A DNA stretch of 14,418 bases from DATCYZ01 sp036526195 (GCA_036526195.1 DATCYZ010000144.1:1-14418), one strand, 5' to 3'. Counted from the stretch's first letter, positions 1 to 6,675 are shown. Notes: generated from the sequence alone by a model not told the origin. Numbers and translations are program-made.

Positions 1-39
1 GTTCACGATGAAGCCGTGAACGAAGAAGCGGCGACTTGA
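1..39 (+). CDS. possible C-terminal tail of an upstream gene (partial)
   Basis: Reading from base 1 in frame 1 gives 12 codons ending in an acidic, alanine-rich tail (VHDEAVNEEAAT) followed by TGA at 37-39. The other two plus frames hit stops almost at once. The short stretch could be the last codons of a gene that begins before the window. It also contains an inverted repeat (GTTCAC at 1-6, GTGAAC at 16-21). With so few codons no family can be named and chance cannot be excluded. Confidence 0.3.
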   Translation, partial: VHDEAVNEEAAT

Positions 40-101
40 TAAAAGCAAGACCGGGAAGCAGCGACCTGGAGAAGAGCGTTTCGGTCCGGGTTCCGCAGCC
101 C

Positions 102-620
102 TCAGCCCTGATCCTTCCCCGGCGCCTCCACCCGATTCACCGCATGGATCTTCTTCCACGCAGGCTCATGCACCTCGAGCAGCGCGAGCGCCTCGCGGTT
201 GCCGCGCGCGGCGCGCTGGCGAAGGGAGATGAGTGGCGCCACGGTGCGGGTCAGGCGCGCGATGAAGAACAGGTTCATGCCGATCACCGAGGCGGCGATG
301 TACGCCTCGCGCACCAGCAGCCAGGGCGAGAGCACCAGCGAGGCGAGGCCGAGCGCCGAGAGGATCGAGGCTGCGGCCGCAGCGAGGCCGGTGTAGGTGA
401 AGTAGAAGCGGTAGCGCCCGACGAGGTCGGCTTCTTCGGGCGTGAACAGGTAGGGCGCCTCGCCCGGGGGCACCGGGGCGCGGCCGCAGGCGGCGATGCG
501 CAGGAACAGCCACAGCTCGAAGGCGAGCGCCACGGTGACGTAGATCCACGGCATGCTGCGCGGCTCGAGTGCCGCGAAACCGGCGAGCAGGAAGGCGGCG
601 ACCGCCCCGAAGGGGGCCAT
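102..620 (-). CDS. small integral membrane protein, function unknown
   Basis: A 172-residue protein with four hydrophobic segments at about residues 4-18, 25-44, 72-98 and 106-123, so probably an inner-membrane protein with four helices. Its tail from about residue 133 is charged and likely cytoplasmic (RQRAARGNREALALLEVHE). No catalytic motif is recognisable and I cannot assign a family. Codon third positions are almost all G or C in this frame, which supports real coding on this strand over the overlapping frames. The ATG at 620 is the natural start, but no good Shine-Dalgarno sequence lies before it. It diverges from the DUF4019-like gene, with 127 bases between the two starts, so both promoters probably lie there. 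Confidence 0.7.
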   Translation of the reverse strand: MAPFGAVAAFLLAGFAALEPRSMPWIYVTVALAFELWLFLRIAACGRAPVPPGEAPYLFTPEEADLVGRYRFYFTYTGLAAAAASILSALGLASLVLSPWLLVREAYIAASVIGMNLFFIARLTRTVAPLISLRQRAARGNREALALLEVHEPAWKKIHAVNRVEAPGKDQG

Positions 621-732
621 TCAGGACGGAAGATGCGTTTGCATCGGCCCGATTCTGGCGGGGCGGCGCGCGGATGGCAATTCGCGCGATCCGCGGCACT
701 GGTGTCTAATTCCCCGCTATGCGAAAGATACC

Positions 733-738
733 GGGAGG
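733..738 (+). promoter_or_regulatory. ribosome binding site for the DUF4019-like gene
   Basis: GGGAGG lies 9 bases before the ATG at 748. It selects this start over in-frame codons further upstream, which would read through the divergent promoter region and put an unrelated arginine-rich stretch ahead of the signal peptide. A weak -10-like TCTAAT is at 705-710, without a convincing -35. Confidence 0.6.
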
Positions 739-747
739 CAGTGCGGC

Positions 748-1272
748 ATGACGGTGACGAGTTCGGGACGTTTTCTCCTGTGCGCGTTGTTCGCATTCGG
801 GGTGCAACTCGCGCAGGCGCAGGCGCCGACCGCGGCGCCCAAGCAGGTGCCGGCCGACGAGTGGGCGCCGAGCGAGGCGGACAAGCAGACGGTGCAGGCC
901 CTCGGTGAGCGCTGGCTCGCGCTCAAGGACGCCGGCCAGGGCAAGGAAGCCTGGGATTTCTTCAGCCCGGCGTTTCGCGAGAAGGTCGCGTTCGCGGACT
1001 GGAACGCGCGACTGATCCGGTTTAACGCGATGGCCGGGCCGGTGCGCGAGCGACGCCTGGTGCGCATCACCTGGTTCAACGACCCGCCGCAGGCGCCGGC
1101 GCCCGGCACCTATGCCGCGCTCGAGTACCACAATGCCTTCGAGCGGATTCCCCAGCACCTGGAGAACGTCATCCTGCACCGGCCGCCGGGCGCCGGTTTC
1201 TTCACGGTGATGCGCAACGAGGTGGATTTCGCGCCGCCGAAGCCGGCCGCGGAATCGCCGCAGAAGAAGTAG
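748..1272 (+). CDS. exported DUF4019-like protein
   Basis: A 174-residue protein. The first roughly 25 residues form a Sec signal peptide: a polar start, the hydrophobic core FLLCALFAFGVQLA, then an AQA-type cleavage site. It is therefore expected in the periplasm or outer membrane. The mature part has the pattern W-L-x-L-x-D-x-G-x-(4)-W-x-x-(F/S) and a later W-x-x-x-L, which I associate with DUF4019, a family of small exported proteins of unknown role. The tail is proline- and lysine-rich. The start at 748 is chosen from the GGGAGG ribosome site and the signal peptide. The stop is 4 bases before the CoA ligase start, so the two are probably co-transcribed and perhaps translationally coupled. 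The family assignment comes from memory of the motif pattern and is moderately sure. Confidence 0.75.
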   Translation: MTVTSSGRFLLCALFAFGVQLAQAQAPTAAPKQVPADEWAPSEADKQTVQALGERWLALKDAGQGKEAWDFFSPAFREKVAFADWNARLIRFNAMAGPVRERRLVRITWFNDPPQAPAPGTYAALEYHNAFERIPQHLENVILHRPPGAGFFTVMRNEVDFAPPKPAAESPQKK

Positions 1273-1276
1273 CCCC

Positions 1277-3235
1277 GTGGCGGCGGCCTTGACGAGCGTG
1301 CAGGAGATCGCCTGGCGCCCGGATGCGGCGCAGGTCGAGCAGGCCGTGCTCACCGGTTTCCTGCGCGCGAACGGACTCGCGTCCTACGAGACGCTGCTCG
1401 AGCGCGCCGACGCGGATCCCGCCTGGTTCTTCGAAGCGGTGCTGAAGCACCTCGACTGGCGCTTCTACCGCCCCTACGAACGGGCGATGGACGCCTCGAA
1501 GGGCGTGCCGTGGACGCGCTGGGCGGTGGGCGGCACCACCAACGTGGTGCTGAACGCGCTCGATCGCTGGCGCGACACGCCCACCTGGGACAAGACCGCA
1601 CTGGTCTGGGAAAGCGAGGACGGCACGCAGCGCGCGTACAGCTACCGCGAACTGGACCGCGAGGTCTGCCGCTTCGCGGGGGCGCTGCGCGCGCGCGGGA
1701 TCGCGCGCGGCGACGTGATCGCGATCTACCTGCCGAACGTGCCCGAGGCGATGATCGCCATGCTGGCCGGGGCCAAGGTCGGCGGCATCGTGATGCCGCT
1801 GTTTTCCGGCTTCGGCGCCGAGGCGATGGCGTCGCGATTGACGCTCTCGGGGGCGCGCTTCCTCGTCACGGTCGACGGCACCCTGCGTCGCGGCAAGCTG
1901 GTCGACGCCAAGGCGATCGCCGATGCCGCCGCGGCGCTTTCGCCGAGCGTGCAGGAAGTGATCGTGGTGCGCCGCGCCGGCAATGCCGTGGCCATGACGC
2001 CGGGGCGCGACCACTGGTGGCAGGCGCTGTGCGAGGGGCAGCCGGACAGGGCGCCCACCGAGGCGATGGACGCCGACGCGCCGTTCCTGCTGGTGTTCAC
2101 CTCGGGCACCACCGGCAAGCCCAAGGGCGTGGTCCACGGCCACACCGGCTTCCCGGTGAAGATCGCGATGGACCTGCACCTGTGCATGGACCTGAAGGCG
2201 GACGACCGCCTGCTGTGGATGTCCGACATGGGCTGGGTGGTGGGGCCGCTGATCGTCTTCACCACGCCCCTGGTCGGGGCGACGCTGGTGCTGGTGGAAG
2301 GCGCGCCGAACGCCCCGGACCCCGATCGCATGTGGCGCGTGGCCGCCGAGCACCGCGTCACCTACCTCGGCATTGCGCCGACCACCGCGCGCACCTTCGT
2401 CGCGCAGGGCAGCGAGCCCTGGCGCACGCAGGACCTCTCGGCGCTGCGCGTGATGGTCTCGAGCGGCGAGCCGTGGACGCCGGATGCCTGGAACTGGCTG
2501 TTCGGCAAGGTCGGCGCCGGCCGCGTGCCGCTCCTGAATTTTTCCGGTGGCACCGAGATGATGGGCATCCTCACCTGCACCGTGCTGCGGCCGCTGAAGC
2601 CCTGCAGCTTCAATACGCCGGTGCCCGGCGTCGGTGCGGACATCTTCGACGAGGCGGGCCGGCCGGTGCCGCCCGGCACCGTGGGCGAACTGGTGATGCG
2701 ACGCGCCGTCTTCGGGCTCACCTGCGGCCTGTGGAACGACGCCACGCGCTACATCGAGAACTACTGGAGCACCTGGCCCGATGTCTGGCACCACGGCGAC
2801 TTTGCCAGTCGCGATGCCGAAGGCTACTGGACCATCCACGGCAGATCGGACGACACGCTGAAGATCGCCGGCAAGCGCACCGGCCCGGCCGAGATCGAGG
2901 CGCTGCTGATGGCCACCGGCTCGCTGGCCGAGGCCGCGGCGATCGGCGTGCCGGACCCGATCAAGGGCTCGGCGCTGGTGCTGGTGTGCTCGCTGCGCCC
3001 CGGCGTGGCGGAGAGCGCTGCGCTGCGCGCCGAACTCTCGCAGGCCGTGGTGCAGGGCCTTGGCGTGGCGTTCCGGCCGAAGGACGTGAGGTTCGTCTCG
3101 GACCTGCCGAAGACGCGCAACCTGAAGATCATGCGGCGCGTGATCCGTGCCGCGGTGCTCGGCGAGGACGCGGGCGACCTGTCGGCGCTGGTGAATCCCG
3201 AGGCGGTGGCCGAGTTGCGCGCGCAGGCCGGTTGA
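1277..3235 (+). CDS. AMP-forming acyl-CoA synthetase (acetyl/propionyl-CoA synthetase-like)
   Basis: A 652-residue member of the ANL adenylate-forming superfamily, with the length of acetyl-CoA synthetases. The N-terminal region (about 30-85, with DPAWFFEAVLKHLDWRF) matches the ACAS_N cap. The P-loop TSGTTGKPKG is at 275-284, followed by SDMGWVVGP, which resembles the Acs/PrpE motif SD-x-GWVVG. The conserved adenylation segment SGGTEM, the GDFA region and the DDTLKIAGKRTGPAEIE hinge follow. The catalytic lysine is K617 in PKTRNLKIMRR. Expected reaction: carboxylic acid + ATP + CoA to acyl-CoA + AMP + PPi, in the cytosol. The acid is unknown; a short-chain acid is likely but not shown. Acs enzymes usually read PKTRSGKIMRR, so the SG before the lysine is replaced by NL here. 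Start is GTG, 4 bases after the upstream stop. No intrinsic terminator with a T-run on the plus strand follows. Confidence 0.88.
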   Translation: MAAALTSVQEIAWRPDAAQVEQAVLTGFLRANGLASYETLLERADADPAWFFEAVLKHLDWRFYRPYERAMDASKGVPWTRWAVGGTTNVVLNALDRWRDTPTWDKTALVWESEDGTQRAYSYRELDREVCRFAGALRARGIARGDVIAIYLPNVPEAMIAMLAGAKVGGIVMPLFSGFGAEAMASRLTLSGARFLVTVDGTLRRGKLVDAKAIADAAAALSPSVQEVIVVRRAGNAVAMTPGRDHWWQALCEGQPDRAPTEAMDADAPFLLVFTSGTTGKPKGVVHGHTGFPVKIAMDLHLCMDLKADDRLLWMSDMGWVVGPLIVFTTPLVGATLVLVEGAPNAPDPDRMWRVAAEHRVTYLGIAPTTARTFVAQGSEPWRTQDLSALRVMVSSGEPWTPDAWNWLFGKVGAGRVPLLNFSGGTEMMGILTCTVLRPLKPCSFNTPVPGVGADIFDEAGRPVPPGTVGELVMRRAVFGLTCGLWNDATRYIENYWSTWPDVWHHGDFASRDAEGYWTIHGRSDDTLKIAGKRTGPAEIEALLMATGSLAEAAAIGVPDPIKGSALVLVCSLRPGVAESAALRAELSQAVVQGLGVAFRPKDVRFVSDLPKTRNLKIMRRVIRAAVLGEDAGDLSALVNPEAVAELRAQAG

Positions 3236-3275
3236 GCCACGCAGACACGCGCACGCCGTCGGTTCACGCGGACAG

Positions 3276-3298
3276 AAAAAAGCCCGCTTGCGCGGGCT
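3276..3298 (-). terminator. rho-independent terminator of the OmpA-domain gene
   Basis: A perfect 7-bp stem (AGCCCGC at 3281-3287, GCGGGCT at 3292-3298) has a 4-base loop and is followed on the minus strand by six T (A at 3276-3281 on the plus strand). It lies 65 bases beyond the OmpA-domain stop codon. A second, weaker hairpin of nearly the same sequence (CCCGC 3309-3313, GCGGG 3319-3323) precedes it. On the plus strand there is no T-run after the stem, so it probably acts mainly on the minus-strand transcript, though the hairpin could also slow transcription from the ligase gene. Confidence 0.8.
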
Positions 3299-3362
3299 CC
3301 AGGGACCGCCCGCTGTGCGCGGGACGGGTCGCCTCCTGACATCTCTGTTTTGTGCGCGGCCT

Positions 3363-3830
3363 TCAGGCCGCCGCGGCGACGCGGGTGTCGCCCGCCCGGC
3401 TCCAGAGGAGTTGCACGCGGCGGTTCACGGCGCGCCCGCGCGGGGTATGGATGCTGCCCTGCGGGTTCGAGGCGCCGGCGACTTCAATGTTGATCTGGAA
3501 CACGCGCGCGCCGCGGGACACCAGCGCTTCGCGTACGTTTTCGACCCGTTCCTGCGCCACGCGTCGTGCGCGGGAGGACGAGCCACGGGAATTTGCATAG
3601 CCCACGAGCGTGATGCGCAGCGACCGGTCGCGCCGCAGCCGGCGGGCCTGGTCGATCAGCGTCTGCTCGTTCCAGGCGCGCGGTGTGGTGGCGCCTGACT
3701 CGAAGAAAAGGATGTCCTCGACGGTGGTGTCGAAGGTCGGGGGGGTGGCTGCCGGAAGGCAATCGAACCAGCCGCCCGGCTGCTTCTCTGCGCGCGTGGA
3801 GCGCGTCCCGGAAGTCTTCACAGTTCGCAA
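3363..3830 (-). CDS. OmpA C-terminal-domain-like protein without a signal peptide
   Basis: A 155-residue protein whose residues about 38-143 follow the OmpA/MotB C-terminal fold: an ILFFESGAT strand, a helix with many arginines, the strand LRITLVGYAN (71-80), a second arginine-rich helix (86-105), then VAGASNP and the closing NRRVQL (136-141). The family usually binds peptidoglycan in the periplasm. The canonical G-x-T/A-D after the second strand is G-Y-A-N here, and the usual LS-x-x-RA helix start is altered, so binding may be changed. The N-terminus (MRTVKTSGTRSTRAEKQPGG) is basic, with no hydrophobic signal segment or lipobox. Start is TTG, fixed by an AAAGGAG six bases upstream; stops fill the region above it. 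Either it acts in the cytoplasm, is exported by another route, or is a remodelled remnant. Confidence 0.75.
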   Translation of the reverse strand: MRTVKTSGTRSTRAEKQPGGWFDCLPAATPPTFDTTVEDILFFESGATTPRAWNEQTLIDQARRLRRDRSLRITLVGYANSRGSSSRARRVAQERVENVREALVSRGARVFQINIEVAGASNPQGSIHTPRGRAVNRRVQLLWSRAGDTRVAAAA

Positions 3831-3836
3831 TTTGAG

Positions 3837-3843
3837 CTCCTTT
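3837..3843 (-). promoter_or_regulatory. strong Shine-Dalgarno that decides a TTG start
   Basis: On the minus strand AAAGGAG is followed by six bases and then TTG at 3830. This is the best ribosome site on this strand near the gene and supports the TTG over the GTG at residue 4. Confidence 0.7.
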
Positions 3844-3922
3844 GTGCTATTAAGTAGGTGCTAATAAATAACTTAACAATCAGCGTATTACAGATACATA
3901 GTTTAGCATACAAAAGTACTTT

Positions 3923-3935
3923 GGGGAAGTTCCCC
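3923..3935. promoter_or_regulatory. 13-bp palindrome, candidate operator for the MarR-type regulator
   Basis: GGGGAA, one central G, TTCCCC: a perfect 6-bp inverted repeat centred about 39 bases before the MarR-type start. MarR proteins commonly repress their own divergent promoters through short palindromes, so this is a plausible operator. That is inference from position only. Confidence 0.35.
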
Positions 3936-3967
3936 CCGGGACGCACGCGAACCCGCACGGAATCAAC

Positions 3968-4537
3968 ATGGATTTGCCAGACTCCCCGATTTCAGCAGCC
4001 GTCGCGCCCCGGGAAGGCGCGCGCGACCTGCTCGAGGCCCGGGTGCTGACCGCCCTGCGCGTACTGTACAGCGCTTCCCACCGGCACTACCGGACGATCG
4101 AGCGCCGCAGCGGCGTCCCGGCCGCCGCGCTGCGCGCGTTGTCGGAGGTCAACCGTCAACCCGGCATCACCTCCGCGGCCCTGGCCGGCGCGCTCGGCGT
4201 ACGCCCGGCGACCGCGAGCAACGTGCTGCGCGTGCTCGAGGCCGAGGGCCTCGTCGAGCGGGTGCGCGAACGCCGGGACCGGCGCGTGGTGCGCCTGCAC
4301 GCCACGGCGCGCGGGGCGCGCCAGGCAGCCGCGAGCGGCGGGGCCGCGGGCGGGGTGCTGGCCACCACGGTGGCCGCGCTCGGCGAGAAGGACCTCGACC
4401 GGCTCGACCTCGGCTTGCAGGCCATGTTGCGCGCGATCCCGGAAAGCGGCCGGGAGGTTTCCCCGACCTCGCTCGCCTTCGGCCCGGATGCGCCGTCCGC
4501 GGCGCCGGCGCGCAGGCGCCAGCGCCGCACGCGCTGA
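3968..4537 (+). CDS. MarR-family winged-helix transcriptional regulator
   Basis: A 189-residue protein. An N-terminal helix (about 20-47) is followed by the winged helix-turn-helix: PGITSAALAGALGV (65-78), the recognition helix with TASNVLRVLEAEGLVER (82-98), and a wing with RERRDRRVVRLHAT (100-113), all typical of MarR. The C-terminal part (135-160) holds the dimerisation helix. The last 30 residues are proline-, alanine- and arginine-rich and probably disordered. MarR proteins usually bind DNA as dimers and release it on ligand binding; the ligand is unknown. Its promoter lies in the AT-rich island shared with the OmpA-domain gene, which is a likely target. It converges with citrate synthase with one base between the stop codons, so read-through could give antisense RNA. 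The ribosome site before the ATG is weak. Confidence 0.85.
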   Translation: MDLPDSPISAAVAPREGARDLLEARVLTALRVLYSASHRHYRTIERRSGVPAAALRALSEVNRQPGITSAALAGALGVRPATASNVLRVLEAEGLVERVRERRDRRVVRLHATARGARQAAASGGAAGGVLATTVAALGEKDLDRLDLGLQAMLRAIPESGREVSPTSLAFGPDAPSAAPARRRQRRTR

Positions 4538-4538
4538 C

Positions 4539-5681
4539 TCAGCGCGCGCCGATCGGCGCGTACGCGCGCGGCGCCGCGCCGTTGTAGAGCGTCAGCGGCC
4601 GGATCAGGATGTTGGTTTCGAACTGCTCGAGCACCGACACCGCCCAGCCCGGCACCCGGCCGATGGCGAAGATCGGCACGAAGAGGTCCGAGGGGATGCC
4701 GTTCAGGTAGTAGACCACCCCGGCATAGAAATCCACGTTCACGTTCACCCCGTGGCGCGAGTAGGGTTTCATCGCCTCGACCAGCGCTTCCAGGATCCGG
4801 TACCAGTGCGGCTGGCCCATCTCGCGCGACAGCTTCTCGACGCCGGCGCGCATGTGGCGCGCGCGCGGGTCCTCGGCGCGGTAGACGCGGTGGCCGAAGC
4901 CCATCACCGCCTCCCGGTTCGCGCGCTTCGCCTTGACGTAGTCCGCGGCCTTCGCCGGGTCGCCGATCTCCTGCGCCATGTTCATCACGTTCTCGGCCGC
5001 GCCGCCGTGCGCCGGGCCGGAGAGCGCGGCGATCGCCGCGGTGACCGCGGCGTGCAGGTTGGCTTCCGTTCCGGCCACCACGCGCGCGGTGAAGGTCGAG
5101 GCGTTCGCGCCGTGCTCGGCGTGCAGGATCATGTCGGTGTCCATCAGCTTCGCGGTGTCCGCGCTCGGCTTCTTGCCCTGCAGCATCCAGAGGAAGTTCG
5201 TGGCGTGGCCGAGCGCCGCATCCGGCGCCACCGGCGCGCGGCCGTTGCGGATGTGCTCGTGCGCCGCGACGATCATCGGCACCTGCGAGGTCAGGCGGAT
5301 GCCCTTGCGCAGGGTCGCTTCGGGGGAATTGTCCGCGACGTCGGGATCGCTCGCGGCGAGCGCCGAGACCGCGGTTCGCAGCACGTCCATCGGGTGCGCT
5401 GTCTTGATCGCGCGGATCACCTCGAGCACCGCATCGGGAAGGGTGCGCGCCGCCTTCAGTTCGGCCTCGAAGGCGGCGAGTTCCGCGGCGCGCGGCAACT
5501 CGCCCTTCATGAGCAGGTACGCGGTCTCCTCGTAGGTGGAGTGCGCGGCGAGGTCGTGGATCGAGTAGCCGCGATAGCGCAGTTCGCCCGCGCGGCCGTC
5601 GATGTCGCAGACCTTCGAGCGGTCGAAGTACACGCCCTTCAGGCCGCGGTGGATGTCGATCTTCTCGCCTGCTTCGCTCAT
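4539..5681 (-). CDS. citrate synthase (short, possibly 2-methylcitrate synthase type)
   Basis: A 380-residue citrate synthase fold. Catalytic residues by family alignment are His225 (SGPAHGG), His264 (GFGHRVYR) and Asp317 (NVDFYAG). Other landmarks are the HAEHGANAST stretch (187-196), DPRA (271-274) and FAIGRVPGW (338-346). Expected reaction: acetyl-CoA (or propionyl-CoA) + oxaloacetate + water to citrate (or 2-methylcitrate) + CoA. The length and lack of an N-terminal extension match the short type that includes PrpC and the Gram-positive-like enzymes, not the longer NADH-regulated GltA hexamers. Substrate choice cannot be read from the sequence. The ATG at 5681 is preferred over upstream in-frame codons because the extension is arginine-rich and overlaps the IclR gene. 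It lies 25 bases after the IclR stop, so the two are probably one transcript. No prpB/prpD partners are present. Confidence 0.92.
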   Translation of the reverse strand: MSEAGEKIDIHRGLKGVYFDRSKVCDIDGRAGELRYRGYSIHDLAAHSTYEETAYLLMKGELPRAAELAAFEAELKAARTLPDAVLEVIRAIKTAHPMDVLRTAVSALAASDPDVADNSPEATLRKGIRLTSQVPMIVAAHEHIRNGRAPVAPDAALGHATNFLWMLQGKKPSADTAKLMDTDMILHAEHGANASTFTARVVAGTEANLHAAVTAAIAALSGPAHGGAAENVMNMAQEIGDPAKAADYVKAKRANREAVMGFGHRVYRAEDPRARHMRAGVEKLSREMGQPHWYRILEALVEAMKPYSRHGVNVNVDFYAGVVYYLNGIPSDLFVPIFAIGRVPGWAVSVLEQFETNILIRPLTLYNGAAPRAYAPIGAR

Positions 5682-5706
5682 CGGAGGACCTCGTTCAGGG
5701 TTCGGT

Positions 5707-6468
5707 TCAGTCGGAAAACATCGGCGCGATCGCTTCCGCGGCGCTGCGCACCCCCCGCAGGTGCGTGAGCGCGGTGGCGAGCGGCATGCGCGCCGCCGGC
5801 GCCTGCACCGCGACCGCCGCGCTCGGGCGGCCCTTCGCGTCCACCACCGGCACCGCGACGCAGACCAGGCCCGCAAGGTATTCCTCGTCGTCGGTCGCGT
5901 AGCGCTGCGCGCGCACCTGCGCGAGCGCCGCCTCGAAGGCGGCCGGGTCGGTGATGGTGGAGGGCGTGTGGCCGGTGAAGGCGAGGCTGGAGATCACGCG
6001 CTCGCGCTTGGCCTTCGGCATCAGCGCAAGCAGCAGCTTGCCGCTGGCCGAGCAATGCAGCGGCACGTGCGAGCCCGGCGACAGGCTGATGCGCAGCGGC
6101 CAGGACGATTCGACGCGATCGAGGTACACCACCTCGGCGCCTTCCAGCATGGTGAGGTTGCAGGTTTCGCCGACACCTTCGACCAGCCGCTGCAGCACGG
6201 CGTGGCAGGCCGCGCGCACCGTGGAGTGCAGCATCACGTTGCGCCCGAGCCGCGCGAGGCGTCCGCCCACCGTGTAGCGGCGCGTGCCGGGTTCGCGCGC
6301 GAGCAGGCCGGCCTTTTCGAGTTGCGCGAAGAGGCGGTACACCGTCGGCTTGGGCAGGCCGACGGTCGCCATCGCCTCGGCCAGCGTCACCGGACGCTCG
6401 GCGGCCGCCACCGCTTCGAGCAGGCCGAAGGCGCGCAAGGTGGCAGGCGTGTCGTCGATCTTTCTCAA
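5707..6468 (-). CDS. IclR-family transcriptional regulator
   Basis: A 253-residue protein with full IclR architecture. The N-terminal winged helix-turn-helix spans about 8-68 (VTLAEAMATVGLPKPTVYRLFAQLEKAGLL region). The C-terminal effector domain spans about 80-250, with YLDRVES (115-121), the conserved PLHCSASGKLLLA (136-148) and VAVPVVD. IclR proteins bind a small metabolite and repress or activate a neighbouring catabolic operon. Divergence from tctC over a 212-base intergenic region suggests control of the transporter-dehydrogenase-ligase operon and of its own transcript with citrate synthase. The only usable start is TTG at 6468; no Shine-Dalgarno precedes it and an upstream in-frame stop lies at 6544-6546. 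A GATAAT box (minus strand, 6487-6482) just above would give a very short leader, so translation may be leaderless; this last point is speculative. Confidence 0.92.
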   Translation of the reverse strand: MRKIDDTPATLRAFGLLEAVAAAERPVTLAEAMATVGLPKPTVYRLFAQLEKAGLLAREPGTRRYTVGGRLARLGRNVMLHSTVRAACHAVLQRLVEGVGETCNLTMLEGAEVVYLDRVESSWPLRISLSPGSHVPLHCSASGKLLLALMPKAKRERVISSLAFTGHTPSTITDPAAFEAALAQVRAQRYATDDEEYLAGLVCVAVPVVDAKGRPSAAVAVQAPAARMPLATALTHLRGVRSAAEAIAPMFSD

Positions 6469-6522
6469 GAGAGAACGTGAAATTATCGAAAAACGAGACT
6501 GCGGGTTATCAGTTCGGAGAAT

Positions 6523-6537
6523 ATTGTTGCCTGCAAT
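6523..6537. promoter_or_regulatory. candidate operator in the IclR/tctC divergent region
   Basis: A 15-bp imperfect palindrome, ATTGTTGCCTGCAAT, with a perfect core TTGC-N2-GCAA (6527-6536). A second TTGC-N9-GCAA pair is at 6579-6595, and ATGCAAG recurs at 6546-6552 and 6590-6596. IclR proteins usually bind imperfect palindromes of about this length between divergent genes. The match is to shape and location, not to a proven consensus. Confidence 0.4.
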
Positions 6538-6668
6538 GACTCCTCATGCAAGACTTTCATCCGTCGGTGCCGCGCCGTTTGCTGGAACAATGCAAGCGGT
6601 GCCCGGGACACCGGGCGAGGCTGTTTCGCCCACGGCGCGGCGCGCGCGCTCGGGCGTCGTACAACGAG

Positions 6669-6675
6669 AAGGAGG
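6669..6675 (+). promoter_or_regulatory. strong ribosome binding site of tctC
   Basis: AAGGAGG lies five bases before the ATG at 6681. It rules out the longer in-frame reading that would begin about 45 codons earlier and bury the signal peptide. A hairpin (GCCCGG 6601-6606, CCGGGC 6611-6616) is in the untranslated leader upstream. Confidence 0.8.

Larger units (their letters stand above)
3831..3967. promoter_or_regulatory. AT-rich divergent promoter region between the OmpA-domain and MarR genes
   Basis: Within an otherwise very GC-rich window, about 3841-3925 is strongly AT-rich, as expected for two back-to-back promoters. On the plus strand TTAACA (3873-3878) with TACATA 16 bases further is one weak possibility. 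On the minus strand TTGTTA and a CTTAAT element are possible. A direct repeat, GTGCTATTAA (3844-3853) and GTGCTAATAA (3858-3867), has a 14-base period. No promoter pair is good enough to place a start site with confidence. Confidence 0.4.

Noticed and set aside
553..747. Upstream start for the DUF4019-like gene
   Set aside because: It would overlap the divergent membrane-protein gene and place about 65 residues before an evident signal peptide; the GGGAGG site supports 748.
1510..3339. Long plus-strand frame overlapping the Acs-like ligase
   Set aside because: Arginine/alanine/glycine-rich shadow frame; all ligase motifs are in the frame starting at 1277.
4488..5768. Plus-strand frame opposite citrate synthase
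   Set aside because: Histidine/arginine-rich antisense shadow; the catalytic residues of citrate synthase are on the minus strand.
5682..5876. N-terminal extension of citrate synthase
   Set aside because: The extension is arginine-rich, overlaps the end of the IclR gene and has no family counterpart; the ATG at 5681 gives the normal length.
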